Shown: positions 46,281-58,117 of the stretch, one piece after another
How the letters are laid out: every line of letters starts with the position of its first letter
Position numbering within the stretch: position 1 is the first letter of the stretch
Source of the DNA: Diphasiastrum complanatum
Taxonomy: Eukaryota > Streptophyta > Lycopodiopsida > Lycopodiales > Lycopodiaceae
Assembly (NCBI GenBank): GCA_029204225.1
Contig: CM055103.1
Span: 7,147,581 to 7,211,580 of the forward strand
Length of the DNA: 64,000 bases
Direction: 5' to 3'
Translations under genes and position numbers: made by a program
The notes under the pieces: model-generated
Told to the model about the DNA's origin: nothing
The model's database searches: none
The model's input: only the letters and a program-made list of their open reading frames with translations

Positions 46281-47040
46281 TTTTTTCTTGTACGTAGGAT
46301 CTTGAGGAGGTGACTCTTACACAACCCATGTGAGCAGTAGCATCATTCATTTTCCTCTCCAAGTCTCCATTCTTGAGTCTTGACCGTGTGTGTCGAGTCT
46401 TGACTCTCCATCGGACATCCAGATTTTAGATTCCATTCCAACCAGTGCCCTTCGCAACCTTTAAGCTTAGGTGCCTGGTTCTGGCAGTCTGCCTCGTCAC
46501 TGCTAGTAGCCATTATTAAGTCACCTTTCATTCATACCCACAGATTTTTGCTTGCAAATGATAGTACATTCTACAATACTAATAGATTGGAGCATAGTGA
46601 CCATTATAATAGAGACACAAAATTGATCTCTACATAATACATAGCTTTGTTATCACATCAAAGTAAAAGAGCAGAAAAGTGCACCACTGCTTAGTCACTG
46701 AGAGTCTGAGATGACTTAAGACATCAAAAACAATTTTGAAGTAGTTGTTTGAGTACTTACGTAAGTAATTTTAATGCAATTAGTATATCTAAGATCTATT
46801 TCCAAGATGTTTATGCGAGACATTTGCATAGTTTAGGTGTATGTTATGTAATTGATGCAAATTGCTTCAATAACATCTTCGAATGTTATTATTCGCTGGA
46901 TGTTTTTTCAAATGACTAAAAGGTTGTACACGCTGAAAAATGAATTAGTTTAATGAAAGCTACTACTTAGAATGCTTTCGAGTTTTTGTCTTTTTGAGTT
47001 GAATGTGTTATGGGATAAACATTTCAAAGATCATCCTAAA
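46281..47040 (-). other. Mostly unassigned stretch with a weak exon-like frame
   Basis: The minus-strand frame 46531-46343 reads MATSSDEADCQNQAPKLKG and so on for 56 residues from the second ATG. Its composition is less repeat-like than that of its neighbours. I do not recognise it. It could be a first exon of a host gene, a retrocopy fragment or chance. The rest of the stretch holds nothing I can name. Confidence 0.25.
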
Positions 47041-47480
47041 TTGTGGTTTTGTGTGCAGATTTCAGAAGTGAATATTTCAACGTGATGGAGGCAAGAGGAG
47101 CAATTAAGAAGGATTGCACTATGCTGATTGTATGTGTGAAGTAGCATGGAAACTATCTTCTACACCTTTTTTAATAAGTGATGGTCCAAATGACTACAAC
47201 AAATATCGATATAGATTTTGGTTCGCATACTATATTGTTATACTTGCTAATAGCTACACCAAGAAAGCTAAAACAGGTTATGAAGTACCATTTTGCGTAG
47301 TTACTCTAGACAAGTTTACTTGGTAGGTTTTGACAAAAGAAACTCATGACAAATCAAACTATATCAAGTTTCATGGATGAGAATTCCCAAGCCCTCAAAT
47401 CGTGTACAAAATTCAGCTTTGGATGTATGTGAAGTGAATTTATAAACATTTTTGTACATTGGAGGATGATTGTGATATGA
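47041..47480 (+). pseudogene. Possible decayed coding fragment, family unknown
   Basis: After a splice-acceptor-like TTGTGTGCAG at 47050-47059 the sequence has protein-like composition. The frame 47114-47326 contains DGPNDYNKYRYRFWFAYYIV and ends KAKTGYEVPFCVVTLDKFTW. Further bits in the same frame follow after stops (KETHDKSNYIKFHG). No family recognised. If it is a gene, it is broken. Confidence 0.3.
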
Positions 47481-49950
47481 CAAGCACGTAAATTTTCTAA
47501 ACTTTGTTTATGGTTCAACTATTTTCTATGTCATGATCAAATTGTGTGACCTTCGGCCATTTCTTGCCTAGGACGTGTTATGTAGATGTCAAATTTAACA
47601 TTTTAACAAGATTTCTATATGCTTTTGAAGTACATTTAACATAGGTCTAATAAGATAGATTGATCGTTGATGTCGAGCTAGATTGAAGCGTACATAGTGC
47701 TATGTGTAGTGTGGTTTGAACTTTGCATTTGTGTTGTATGTATGATTGGGTTTAGTGTGCATAATTGGTTGTAATGTATAACTTATAAATCATTATTTAG
47801 GTGATCATCTCAAGTTCTGTACAAATTTCATATACAGTTTATGTCATGTAGACTTGTATTCATGTGCAAACATTGTGTAGGGTCATCGCCACTATTGAAT
47901 TTAAGTGGATTGCATTTTGGGTTTCATGAGCTTTAGTTAGATTCATCACACATTTAGTTATTAAAACAAGACTGAATATTTTACTTACGAAACAAAAAAT
48001 GGTATAAATGAGAATTTCAAGGTTCGAAAATTTTGCAAAGAATTTGTAAAAAGGAGGACACGACAAATTATAAGCAGGAAATATGAGGTTGTAGATGAAA
48101 ATTTGAAGGTTTTAGAATCAGGAAAAGAAAATTCTATAAAGGTAGGTAGGGCACATTTTATGTAGGAAATAGAATGTTGTCAATGAAAAGATGAAGGTTC
48201 CAAGACCCTGGAAAAAGATTTTTTGTAGGAAAAGTGCATTCACTTGTGGATGTGTAGGATCCGGAAGGAATATTTGAATTCAGAGAAGTCTGGATTTATA
48301 CCAGATTTTGTAGGTTAAGTAGGAGAGGTTTCCCAAGCACTGGGATGTAGGCAAAAGGTGAAAGCAAAAAGCTCATAAGTTCTAACTATAAGTCGCTGCC
48401 ATTAGCGACACTGATGCATGTGCAGTATGGCTCATGAGATCAGACGACGTAGATGATTTTGTCGCTGAGCATAGAGCTTGGAGTGTTCATGAATCTACGA
48501 CATAAAGTGCGCATGGGGATGGTGTCTCATTCATGTTCCTGGGCCCGGGGAACCGGTTGCTGGGGTATGGGGTAATTACTAGTGACGATCACAGGTGGAT
48601 ACGTGCTTTAAACATGAACCATATTACCTGCCGAATATGGACTAACAGAAACCGCCCAACTTCCAACGAACAACGGATTGATTCCTCATTCCCAAAGCAA
48701 ACCCATGTGAGGAAGCGGATGGAGCCACTGCACAGATTATGCAGGTGAAGCACCAGCATCAGAGGCAGCGGCGAGGAATGGATTGCACATGCAGAGATAC
48801 ATGATGGGAGTACTGTATATGGCGCATGTGACTAGTTCGATATGCATGTGACGACGCCACAGTAAAGCTATCATATATTCTACACTTTCTTTTGGAGTAC
48901 AGTCAGCCACATCGGAGACTCAACTGATTCGGAGTACTATAGTTTATACCTTCAGACGCAACTGAGACTGCCATGCCTAAGGAAGGACTCAGGTCCCAGG
49001 AGCTGCCTTACTCCAAGGTAGGTGTGGTGGTTGAAACCAAGCATTTCATTGAGACGGCCCTACCTCATTCAAGCACTACAACCGTACAACGAGAACATGG
49101 CATAATTCCTCACCAAAACCTGCTCTTTATGTACCATCAAAGGTGACTATGCAAGGCATTCTTTTTGCCAGTGATATCCGCCATTTATGCAATGTCATTG
49201 GTTTTAGACAGTATGTATGCATCACAAAGGGTGTCTTATTAGAGGTAGTCTCTTTTGATGCATCATAGAAGGTGGCTTTTCAAAAGCCGTCTCTTTTGAT
49301 AGATGAATGGCCAAAAAATTGATGTCATTTATTATGTAAAAAGGACCAAGATCAATATTGAAAGTTCTTTTTAAAGATATACATATACATATACACATGA
49401 CCTTATCATCTAAGAAAAACAATTGCATTTAGTTCATAGAATCACTTCAAAGTGATGCCCTAAGCAAGCATCTACAGTACCCTGTTGTCACATTTTGGAG
49501 TGCGCAAACTTGGGTGTCACTTTAGAAGAAGGATGTGTGTCATCATCAAATAGCAAGAAGTCATATATGATACACCCCATACATCTAGGTGAACCTCATG
49601 TACTAGCATGATCCATACATGCTTGTTCATAGATATGATTGTGTGCTCTCAAGAAAAGCCATGATTAACAATATGATAGTCTTGAATACCATGTAGCAAT
49701 CATGACAAATATATGGTTATCACCACTCCTACATAGGTGTAATGTTATATAGTAGTTCAAGTGATTTCCCAAACCTAAAAGAACTATCTGAAAACCAATC
49801 TAAGATGTACAACAAAGACTACAAAGAGTACTCAATACTACTGTATAGCAATCTCAACTACTATAATACATTCACTAGTTCATTTATGCTTATGTACAAA
49901 TTTCAACCTAGATCTCTAGTTAATGTGGAGATAAAATCTATTCAGATCCA
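47481..49950. other. Low-content region
   Basis: AT-rich and non-coding for the most part. Around 48010-48230 a segment with GAAAATTTGAAGGTT and GAAAAGATGAAGGTTCC recurs about every 90 bp in three imperfect copies. Around 48500-48750 the sequence is more GC-rich, and a 71-residue frame (VITSDDHRWIRALN) faintly resembles a cytochrome P450 stretch, but not enough to call. I see no RNA gene. Confidence 0.4.
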
Positions 49951-49954
49951 GAAG

Positions 49955-50490
49955 GTTGTAGATTTTTTTGCATGAAATGCAAGAAATGTGGCAAGTAGCT
50001 AAGGATAGTATCCATAGTGCTCATAAAGCTAAGCACTATGCCAATCTTAAGAGATCTTTTTGATGACTGTGTATAGTATCTTAGAATTTCAAAAGATTCT
50101 AGGAGATTACGTCCAGGCAAGCGTTGTAAATTGCTTACCAAATCTTGTGGACCATTTAGGATTGTATGAAAAATTGGTTCTTTAGCTTACGAACTAGATC
50201 TTCAAGGAAATCTACTGCACACCTAGTATTTCAGGTAAGCTGGTTAAAATTATGTATACATGAAGGTGATACAGTTGGATCTGATGATGATTTATCCCAT
50301 TTAGAAAATTTATTGCTTACTGTACTTTTGAAACCTGAGAAAGTACTTAGAACTAAAGATAAACAATTGAGAAATTGTTTTATGTCTAAGTTTGATGGAA
50401 GGGTCACACTGAGGATGATGATTCATGGGAGTGAGTTGAAAGTATAAAGAAGAACTTTCCTAAGTTTCACTTCCGAGGACAGAAACAGTT
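49955..50490 (+). pseudogene. Gypsy chromovirus pol 3' end (integrase tail and chromodomain)
   Basis: In shifting frames the plus strand reads EMWQVAKDSIHSAHKAKHYAN, then SCGPFRIV.KIGSLAYELDL, then FQVSWLK, PEKVLRTKDKQLRN, and finally EDDDSWE.VESIKKNFPKF. This is the typical order of a chromovirus: integrase tail, GPF/Y module, HVS block, then a chromodomain with W-x-G..ED-x-SWE. Chromodomains target such elements to particular chromatin. Several stops and frameshifts; dead. Confidence 0.7.
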
Positions 50491-50504
50491 CAAGGGGGAA
50501 AGAA
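50491..50504 (+). other. Polypurine tract of chromovirus
   Basis: CAAGGGGGAAAGAA directly before TGTTATGTCC, the usual 3' LTR start in this lineage. Confidence 0.65.
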
Positions 50505-51062
50505 TGTTATGTCCACATCTTGCATATAGGATTCGACATAATCGTAGACTTGGACGCACGGTTCTCCAGTACTCGAGATTATTGGTTACATCTCGTTATT
50601 CCGAACTAGGCTAGAAATGTAATTCATAACCCTATGAGGGCCCAATCACATATGTGGAGCTAGTGCAGGGGTTAGGATAACTATTGGCATTTGTAGAGTA
50701 TGACTAGTAATGAAAAGTGCTTTTCGAAATATTCTTGGTTTGCATGGAGGCATGCATAGGAAAAGCTGTGGCTATATGAACTCACCCTGCTACCATTCCA
50801 ATTTGTGGTTTGTCTTAGATACTTCTTGTCAACTTCTTCCTCTCTTTATAAGAAACTTAGCAAGTTTCAAAAGATGTCATATTAATCATGATAAGGCATA
50901 GGAAGCACTATAAAGAAGACCTTTCCAAGATTTTCTTTATTAGCCTCATAAGTCCATATTTATGAGAAATCGACCTATCTACATCATGACATAAATTCAC
51001 AAGGGGTCAAGCGAATTTGAATACCAATATTTAGTATCACTCAGTTAACCATTGTTAACATA
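50505..51062 (+). mobile_element. 3' LTR of chromovirus, right end uncertain
   Basis: Starts TGTTATGTCC after the purine tract. A candidate end is ATTGTTAACA at 51062, giving about 560 bp, but no partner LTR or target duplication is available to confirm it. 51063-51302 holds nothing recognised. Confidence 0.4.
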
Positions 51063-51302
51063 GGAAAATAGTTCATAACTACCAATTAAGTTATATGAAC
51101 TAGATGGATGTTAATAGTCCTTCAAGGACATTCTCCAAGGTTCACAAGTAGTAATCACTACCTCCCAAGAAATCTCATAAATTTGGGCTATAAAGCCCAT
51201 AATATCAAAAAATTCATAAATATTTAAAAAAATAGAGAGATAGCTTAGGATCTTCAATTTTGTACCTTTGAGATATTTCTAAGCGGTCTAAACCAACACC
51301 TC

Positions 51303-52369
51303 TGTTAGCGCAAAGCATCTCCTGCCTCTACTTCTCTATTAGCATCTATTCTTCCTCTATTAGCAGGTAATCAGCCCTTATGTGCTGCGATTCTACTTGA
51401 TAGAGATTCCGCCAAACAACGGGTCTGCTATGGCTTCTAACGACTGTATGTTGTGGTACAATGGTAGTGTGCTCCCTCTGTCAGTGGCACACCTACGACC
51501 TGATTCGAATCCTTGATTGGCAATGGTAGCTCATCTTGGATATAGGATCTGTCAGGAACTTGATTTCCTACTTTCTACAGATTGTTTCAGTTCTTTCATT
51601 GGTCTTACATACTGCAAATTATTCCTAATCTACTCTACTCAAAGAACAGAGAATTAAACTAAACCTACTCCTACTGAAATCACAAAATCAACACAACACC
51701 CTTTAAACTAAAATCAAAGAACCTACAAAGTGCTTCTTACAACTGTCACTCAAAGTTGTAAGAAGAATTCCTTAGGGAGCCAGAAACTGGGAAACATCAG
51801 AAATCAATGGAATGGTAGATCAATTTCCAAATCCTGCACATCTACTTGATGCTAATTTCAAACCAATTCTTAAAAGAAAAAAACAACAACAAGCACTTCT
51901 ATACATCAGTACCCAAACAAAATGCATGAAGATGGAGCATGGAAGGAAATGCAAGTAGAATGATCCTCAATTAACAATGCAACAACATTTCAGTACATTA
52001 CACGCTTTGGAACTCATGGAGGCCTCTATTTATAGCCACGAGCTGTTGAACCCAATTACATATTATTTTGGAGTCCACCTCTTGCAATTGAGTGAACCCC
52101 AATCTATAAAGATTTGGGTTCCACCTCTTATTTGATAATAGGATGCCTCTTTATTAAAAACATAACTTAAGTTGAGAGAGTCTTTATTACTAGCTCCCAC
52201 ATGGCTATCCATCTTTTGAGATGTACCATGGGGCTCACAACTGTATATTTTAGCCTAGCACTAACAATTCTAGTGCTCTCAGACTCGGCTCTCAACTTCA
52301 TCTCAACTAGAAGCCCTTTTGAGTGAAGAGGTTCTACATCGACACCACGGGGCATGGCATCAACTAACA
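51303..52369 (-). mobile_element. G1-type gypsy LTR
   Basis: 1067 bp, TGTTAGCGC...CAACTAACA in window orientation. Its reverse complement matches the G1 LTR at 23148-23343 and 29493-30345. A minus-strand purine tract (AGGGGAAGGATAA) follows at 52370, so this is a 3' LTR of a minus-oriented element whose internal part lies to the right. A tRNA-like module lies inside (separate entry). Confidence 0.75.
51447..51520 (+). ncRNA. tRNA-like module inside a gypsy LTR
   Basis: Contains TGGTACAATGG (A-box-like, 51454-51464) and GATTCGAATCC (perfect B-box type, 51502-51512), 37 bases apart, as in a tRNA-derived SINE or a tRNA pseudogene. A degraded copy occurs at the matching place in the G1 LTR (about 30150-30225, other strand), so it entered before the copies split. 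Cloverleaf pairing is incomplete by eye and I cannot name an anticodon. Confidence 0.5.
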
Positions 52370-53150
52370 TTATCCTTCCCCTATGGTGTTGCAGGTCCCA
52401 CTGCATTGCTTTAGCTTCGACGTGTGGTTCTTGGAAAGACATAGATCAGCGTTTGCCTACGTAAAACCAAGAACTTATTGGCTTCATTGTTGCTTTTCTT
52501 GACAAAATTTCAAGGGTGCAGCAACTTATTAGGATAGCCCTGCGTAATCGAGAGTCTCTTGTTTGCTCTTTTCAGTTTTTCTTCTATCAAGAGATTTCTT
52601 GTAGTTGACTTTCTTTTCGATGGCTTCAAATGTGATGAATCTTGTCTTTGCACCCAACAGAGTAGGTCCTAGGTATGGCCTTATCCCAAGTATGATCTTG
52701 CATATTTTATTACATTCCAGTCTTGATTGTTCTTGGGCATTCTAAGCATCAAGAAATGGGTGTTTCTTGATTCTTGGACTGTTAGAGTGCTGTTAGGAAT
52801 CTAGTTTTCTTGTTTCTTGTTTTCTTGGTTGGGTAGCTTAATCTTGTTTTTGTTTGTTTCTTGATTTAGTAGATAGTTTGTAGAATTACTCCCTGATTCA
52901 GAACGCTGATTTATTTGGGCTAGGATTGGTTGCATGGCTTGTTTATGCATGTAGCTGAGTAACGAATCCATCTCTCCCACTGACAGGCTGGGAATACACG
53001 CTGTGATTTGAGAAACGCTTCTGTTTGGAAACTGTTCTAATAAGAAGATCAAACCGTAAGAACCGTAACTAACAGAAGAACGAACGAAGAAGAGAAAAGA
53101 AGAGGAAACCGTGTTCACAAATTTAGTGGGAATCTCGCTGAATCCAAAGA
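52370..53150 (-). other. Internal remnant next to G1-type LTR and leader of G3
   Basis: The first bases are the minus-strand purine tract of the LTR at 51303-52369. Beyond it I see no readable pol, only short frames. Near 52800-53100 the sequence is T-rich on the plus strand, then A- and GA-rich just before the G3 gag ATG. Confidence 0.4.
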
Positions 53151-53151
53151 A

Positions 53152-55787
53152 ATGTCAGATTTGGGTAACACATACATTATCAACCTCCTCGACAACCGTT
53201 TGTTTCACAAAACCAACACACGCACTACCAACTACAAAATAACCAAGTCCATATACAAGAGTTGCCCAGACAACCTAGACATGAACCTCAACCACAGCTG
53301 GCGCTCTTAGGACCACCTCCAAGAGGACAACCTGATCTAGGAGCAGAAAAACATAGGCACCCTCGAGTCTGCACAAGCACATCTGGTAGAAAACTCCTAT
53401 GATCACTCATATCATCATGATACAACACTTCCATCATCTAGTCCTCACCAATATCAAACCGACAACTCATGCTCGTGCAAATGAGAAGAGTATTCTGCAC
53501 CACCAGAAAACCCAACACAACTAGCTATCCAAGATGGTCACGCTATAGCCACAGTACCAATGAGCAATTGCTGCTTCATTTGTGGTGAAACGGGACATTT
53601 CATGGTTGACTGTAAAGTTAAAAACCAATACCATGCGAAATGTCCAGACTGTGTTCACAAACACAGTTTCAAGGATTGTCCTAAACAACCTAACAGGATT
53701 CTTCCAGCACGTCATATATCATCCGAACCTGTTAGAGTTCTCACTAGAGCGCAACGCCAACACCAAGAATAGCAACAAAACAATAACAAATCTGCTGAGC
53801 CACTTGATAGCTTCCACATTACCAAAAGATTACCGAGACCCAAAAGTGGAACAAAAGCAGTACAATGAATATCAAGATGAGTTTTTGCGAGAGGAAGAAC
53901 AAGTATTTTCTGACCTCCTGCAAGCTCAACTCACCATGTCGTTCCATAGCGCAATAAAATCATTCACCGGACTTCAACGATATATCCATCGTAGTTTTCA
54001 GCTACCTACTATTCCTAACAACAGAAACCCGAAGAGATTCCTGAAATTCCCCAGATTCCTATGAATATACTGAATATAGGTGTTGCTAAGGGGACTAGCA
54101 TCACCCTACCCTTGTCCTATAAAGACTATCCCGCAGTATCTACTATCCCTTTGGCAACCCCGAGAAACGAGTCATGGTTGACTCAACAGGCCATGTCAAG
54201 CCCGCCAAGGTATACGATGATTGGTCATCCACAACATATGATGAATCATATAGTGTCCCAATCCAACCACAAGGCCACTATACAAGATCCACAGACATAA
54301 TCAATTGGGGTCATGCACTAGCCACTGTAGACTGTGCAGATTCCAATCGATGTCGTATCGAAACTGCTGTATTGACACACCCATCATCCCACTTATGATG
54401 ATTGACCTGATTCTTATAGCATGGTGCCCAGGAGAACCTTGTGTCTCTACCGCCCATGTTTCGGAAGAAGGTATTCTTTCCACGGATGATGTAGAAATGA
54501 CGGATGAACATGTACTCCAATATCTAGATGCCCAACCTTATCTGTCAAAATCAATTCCTAAGGAGGTCAAGACACCAGGGCCGTTGGCTCATGTCCAACT
54601 GACGTCCAAAATACCCAACAGACAAGCATACAGGCCCAAATCCAAGGTGTATACATGGGATGTGTATCTAGACGAAGTCTGGGATACAATCGACGACGAT
54701 ATTATAAGCGAGGTAACAACACTGCCCACTCAAAAATCGCAAAAACCTTGGTTACAAAAAAATAAATCATTGATACAAAATTAACCGAGCGTCAAAAACA
54801 GATCGTGAAGCCCTTGTCTAAGGAGACAAAAATTAAACAATCAGACCAAGCTTCCACGTCTGGTAGTGACTCAACAAAGATGATTCTCAAAGTTCCAGAA
54901 AATTTTGTGGAACCACCTTTCGATCTCCCATGCAAATTAGAGATTTCACACTAGATGACGTTGTTATTTAGCTACCACAGCCACACCGGGAACCTACACC
55001 AACTTCCAACTCCTTTGAAGGACCTGCTAAGACAATTCCGTTAAACCTTAAAGATCCTGACGAGGAGATGGATCGAATAGTTCATGTTGGTGCACACACG
55101 TCATTAGCTTTTTTTTTCTTTACTTCGCAAATACAGGGATGTATTTGCATGGAATTATACAGAAATGAAATGAATCCCACCTGAAATAGTGGTCCATAGG
55201 ATTCCTTTAGAAGACAAAGCTAAGCCTGTTAGGGCTAAACCTTATAGATCTAACCCTGTCTATCGTGAGAGGATCAATGAAGATATTAAGAAATTGCTAA
55301 ATGCTGGCTTCATTATGAAATCCAACATACTGATTGGGTATCACCCATTGTGGTTGTGCCCAAGAAAATGGCAAACTTCGTATATGTGTCGATCTTAAAA
55401 ACCTTAACGCGGTTACGAAGAAAGACCATTTTTCTTTGCCTTTAATGACCCAAATCTTAGAGGAAATGGCAGGAGCTGAAGCCTTCAGCTTCTTGGATGG
55501 ATTCCTTGTTCAAATAGCCCCTGAAGATAAACATAAAATGGCCTTTGCCACAGAGAACGAGGTTTATGCTTATAACGTTATGCCTTTCGGCTTATGTAAT
55601 GCCCCTTCCACTTTCCAGAGGGTCATGCAATTGGCCTTCCAAGATCTGTTACACCGGATTGTGGAGATTTATCTCGACGATCTAGGTGTACATTCCTCCG
55701 TAGCTACGCACCTTGACGTAGTGGAGAAAATCTTCATTCGCTGCCGTAGATTTAGAATCTCACTAAACCCTGATAAATGCCAAATAT
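53152..55787 (+). pseudogene. Ty3/gypsy gag-protease-RT remnant (G3)
   Basis: Starts MSDLGNTYIINLLDNRLF. Near 53563 it has a good knuckle, CFICGETGHFMVDC, followed by CPDCVHKHSFKDC. Then comes the DIINWGHALATVDC region shared with element L. From 55189 RT follows: KPYRSNPVYRE, LLNAGFI, LRICVDLKNLNAVTKKD, FSFLDGF, YNVMPFGLCNAPSTFQRVM and the catalytic-site variant IYLDDLGVHS. Numerous frame breaks. It stops after NPDKCQI at 55787, where element E's LTR starts; RNase H and integrase are absent. Confidence 0.8.
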
Positions 55788-56268
55788 GATCAAGGGAGGT
55801 GGCTATAAGTTAGGAAACTTGGTCCATGTGCCATATTGATGATTGTTGGTGGATCCTTTGATGAGTAGGCACTCTCACACGTGCCAAATCAGCTGAGTAA
55901 GCATCAGCTCTTGTGTATATATGGTGGCTCATTTGGCCATAATTGACAAGAAAGCTAAATCTTGGTTTTGGTGCATTTCTTGAGTAATCTCTCCATTTGT
56001 CTTGTGATTTTATGCTTCTAATGGTTTCTAAGCTTAGTGTACTTCATTATTTGCTGGTAGTCCATACTCTGACAGGTCTTCACACGTGTGAAACCAGCAA
56101 GTACAAGTTTTGATCATATTTGATTGTTCTTGTTAGATTTGTTGATGTAGATTTGATCTAGTGCTATCTAATCTTGTGTAGATTGGTAGATCAATCTAAT
56201 CTAACACCCAATCACACTTGTGGATCTGATTTGGATCCATTCTTGGTCCTTTTTGCTGTACTTTCACA
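55788..56268 (+). mobile_element. 5' LTR of non-autonomous copia E
   Basis: About 480 bp ending GCTGTACTTTCACA directly before a primer site. The left edge is set only by where the gypsy RT stops (TGATCAAGGG), so the LTR may be truncated. It contains a TATA-like TGTATATATGG near 55913 and the palindrome TTCACACGTGTGAA at 56079-56092, the latter flanked by GCTGGT...ACCAGC that could pair as a hairpin stem. Confidence 0.7.
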
Positions 56269-56281
56269 TGGTATCAGAGCC
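56269..56281 (+). other. Primer binding site of element E
   Basis: TGGTATCAGAGCC, the initiator tRNA-Met site. Confidence 0.95.
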
Positions 56282-58117
56282 AAGTACAAGTGCATTTAAG
56301 GCATTGATCTAAACTATACCCAAATTGGCAGGTTTTTGGAAACCAGCTAATATTGAGGTAGTGAGACTGAATGGATAGCTAGAACCATCATAGTTATACC
56401 AAATCTTGCTGTGGGCTGCAGGTGTACTTTCCACACGTGTGGGTCCGTACAGGACCTATTTTTGACAGTAAAATTCAGTTTGGTGCATTTTGAGCTTCAT
56501 ACACCCAATTTTGAGTCAATTTAGTGCATTTTTCAAGCTTTCACTTGCATTGTTTCTATTCCATTGATTTGTTCTTGGTTTAGATCAATCATATAGATGG
56601 ATTAAAGCTTGTTTACAGTACATTGAAGTTGATTCTCTGATTTTTTGAGTGTACATTGAAGTTGAGAGAGAAAGAGTGCTATAAACCAAAGATTAAGGAG
56701 TGATTTGCAAGGGGGGAGATTGAAATCCATTATACCTTCATTCTAGATTTGTTCAAGAGTGAAAGGGCTGAGTCTAGAAGCATCTAAATGCTAGAAGACA
56801 CTCTTGGATCAGTCCTCCAAGTGAAATCTTAGTGAATTTCTAAAGCACAAACACTCATAAAGGCAAAATCTACCTATACAAGGTGATAAGAATTGTTGGC
56901 AAGTACTAGGAGAAAAATTTGAGATCCAAGTCACATTGTTCACCCCTACTCAAGTGTGTGAGTGTGGTTTTTGGCTTGAATTAAAGTCATAAAGGTGAGT
57001 GAGGCATATGTGTTGTGGTTGATCCAAAATTTTCAAGAGATCCTTCCTTTGTAGAGGGCAAGAACTAGTAACTCAATTCTTGACTTTGGTGGAAAAATTG
57101 TCTTCTTCATTGTGATCAAATCTTGCTAAGTGGCATTAGCTCTTTGTAAGCAAATATCTTAGTGAGAGAGAAGTATTACATTTCTGAAAATTTGAATTTC
57201 ATTCCAACTCTAAAGAGGTAGAGTCATTGGTACTTGGTGGAGTCCAATAGGGGTGAATGAATTCAATTTTTTGAGCAAAATTTTGACATTATATGTATGA
57301 AACTCAAATAAGTTCTATTCAACTTTCTTTGTGAGAGTGTGAGGGTCAAGTTGTGATCCCATTGGGAGTCTAGAACAGGGAGGAGTCCATATTTGAGTGT
57401 TCATACATGATTGGGATCTTTGTGAATCTCTAGATGTCTAATTTTAAAGCTTGGTGAAAAATTATTGACATAGATTGTTATCAAACCATTTCATGTCCAT
57501 TCCAAATCTCAAGAGTGAGATTCTTTGGGTCAAGAGGGATTCCAAAAGGGGTGATTGGATCTGATCTTTGTGTGTTTGAATCAAGTATACATGTCAAGTT
57601 TTTGTGATCTAGTGTAGATCCTTTTTTTGTGAAAATTAGTGGTTTAATTTGTTGTCAAATCAAATCAAATTCAATCCAAATCTCAAGAATGAGATTATTT
57701 GGGTCAAGAGTGATTTTAAAAAAAGTGACTAAGTTTGATTTTCAAATATTTGAAATAAAACCCATACTTTGTTCAAGAATCTCAAAAGTTGAGAGAACTA
57801 GTCAAGAGAAAAGGAAAATCTAGGTGTCAAGTCTTTTCAAATCCATTCCAACTCTCAAGAGGAAGATTCATTGGTATTTGTTGAGTCCAATAGGGGTGTT
57901 TGGATCTGATTTTTGTGATTTGATAGAGTGCTTTTGTCTTAGATATCAAAGAAAAGATTAGTTTCCAATTGACTAGGTTGAAAGAGATATGATTCAAAAT
58001 TTGTGGTCTAGATCTTGTGTAGATCCTTCTAGATTGTTGAATGTGTTCAAATCTAGTTTCTTGAGAGTCACAAATCACATTTTGAAAAGTCATATCACTA
58101 GGTTTTACTTCCTCATC
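56282..58117 (+). repeat. Long leader of E with four-copy imperfect repeat
   Basis: A 1.8-kb leader, more than twice that of A and B. Four imperfect copies of an 80-90 base unit are present at about 57198-57280, 57488-57578, 57668-57755 and 57835-57925. Each has the order TTC(A)ATTCCAAxTCT, (A)AGAG..GA, a TTTGGGTCAAGAG or TTGGTACTTGG part, GGGGTG and ATTT. No open frame is shared by the copies, so this is an untranslated repeat. Gag is not encoded here. Confidence 0.55.

Noticed and set aside
48533-48748. Possible cytochrome P450 fragment (VITSDDHRWIRA)
   Set aside because: One short block resembles a P450 stretch, but the flanking residues do not fit any P450 helix order and no heme-binding motif is present.
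51447-51520. Functional tRNA gene
   Set aside because: The boxes are good but I could not pair a full acceptor stem or find a clear anticodon loop, and the copy lies inside an LTR with a degraded twin.
52167-52442. 91-residue minus-strand frame MSFQEPHVEAK...
   Set aside because: It lies almost entirely in the G1-type LTR and its purine tract, so it is unlikely to be a gene.
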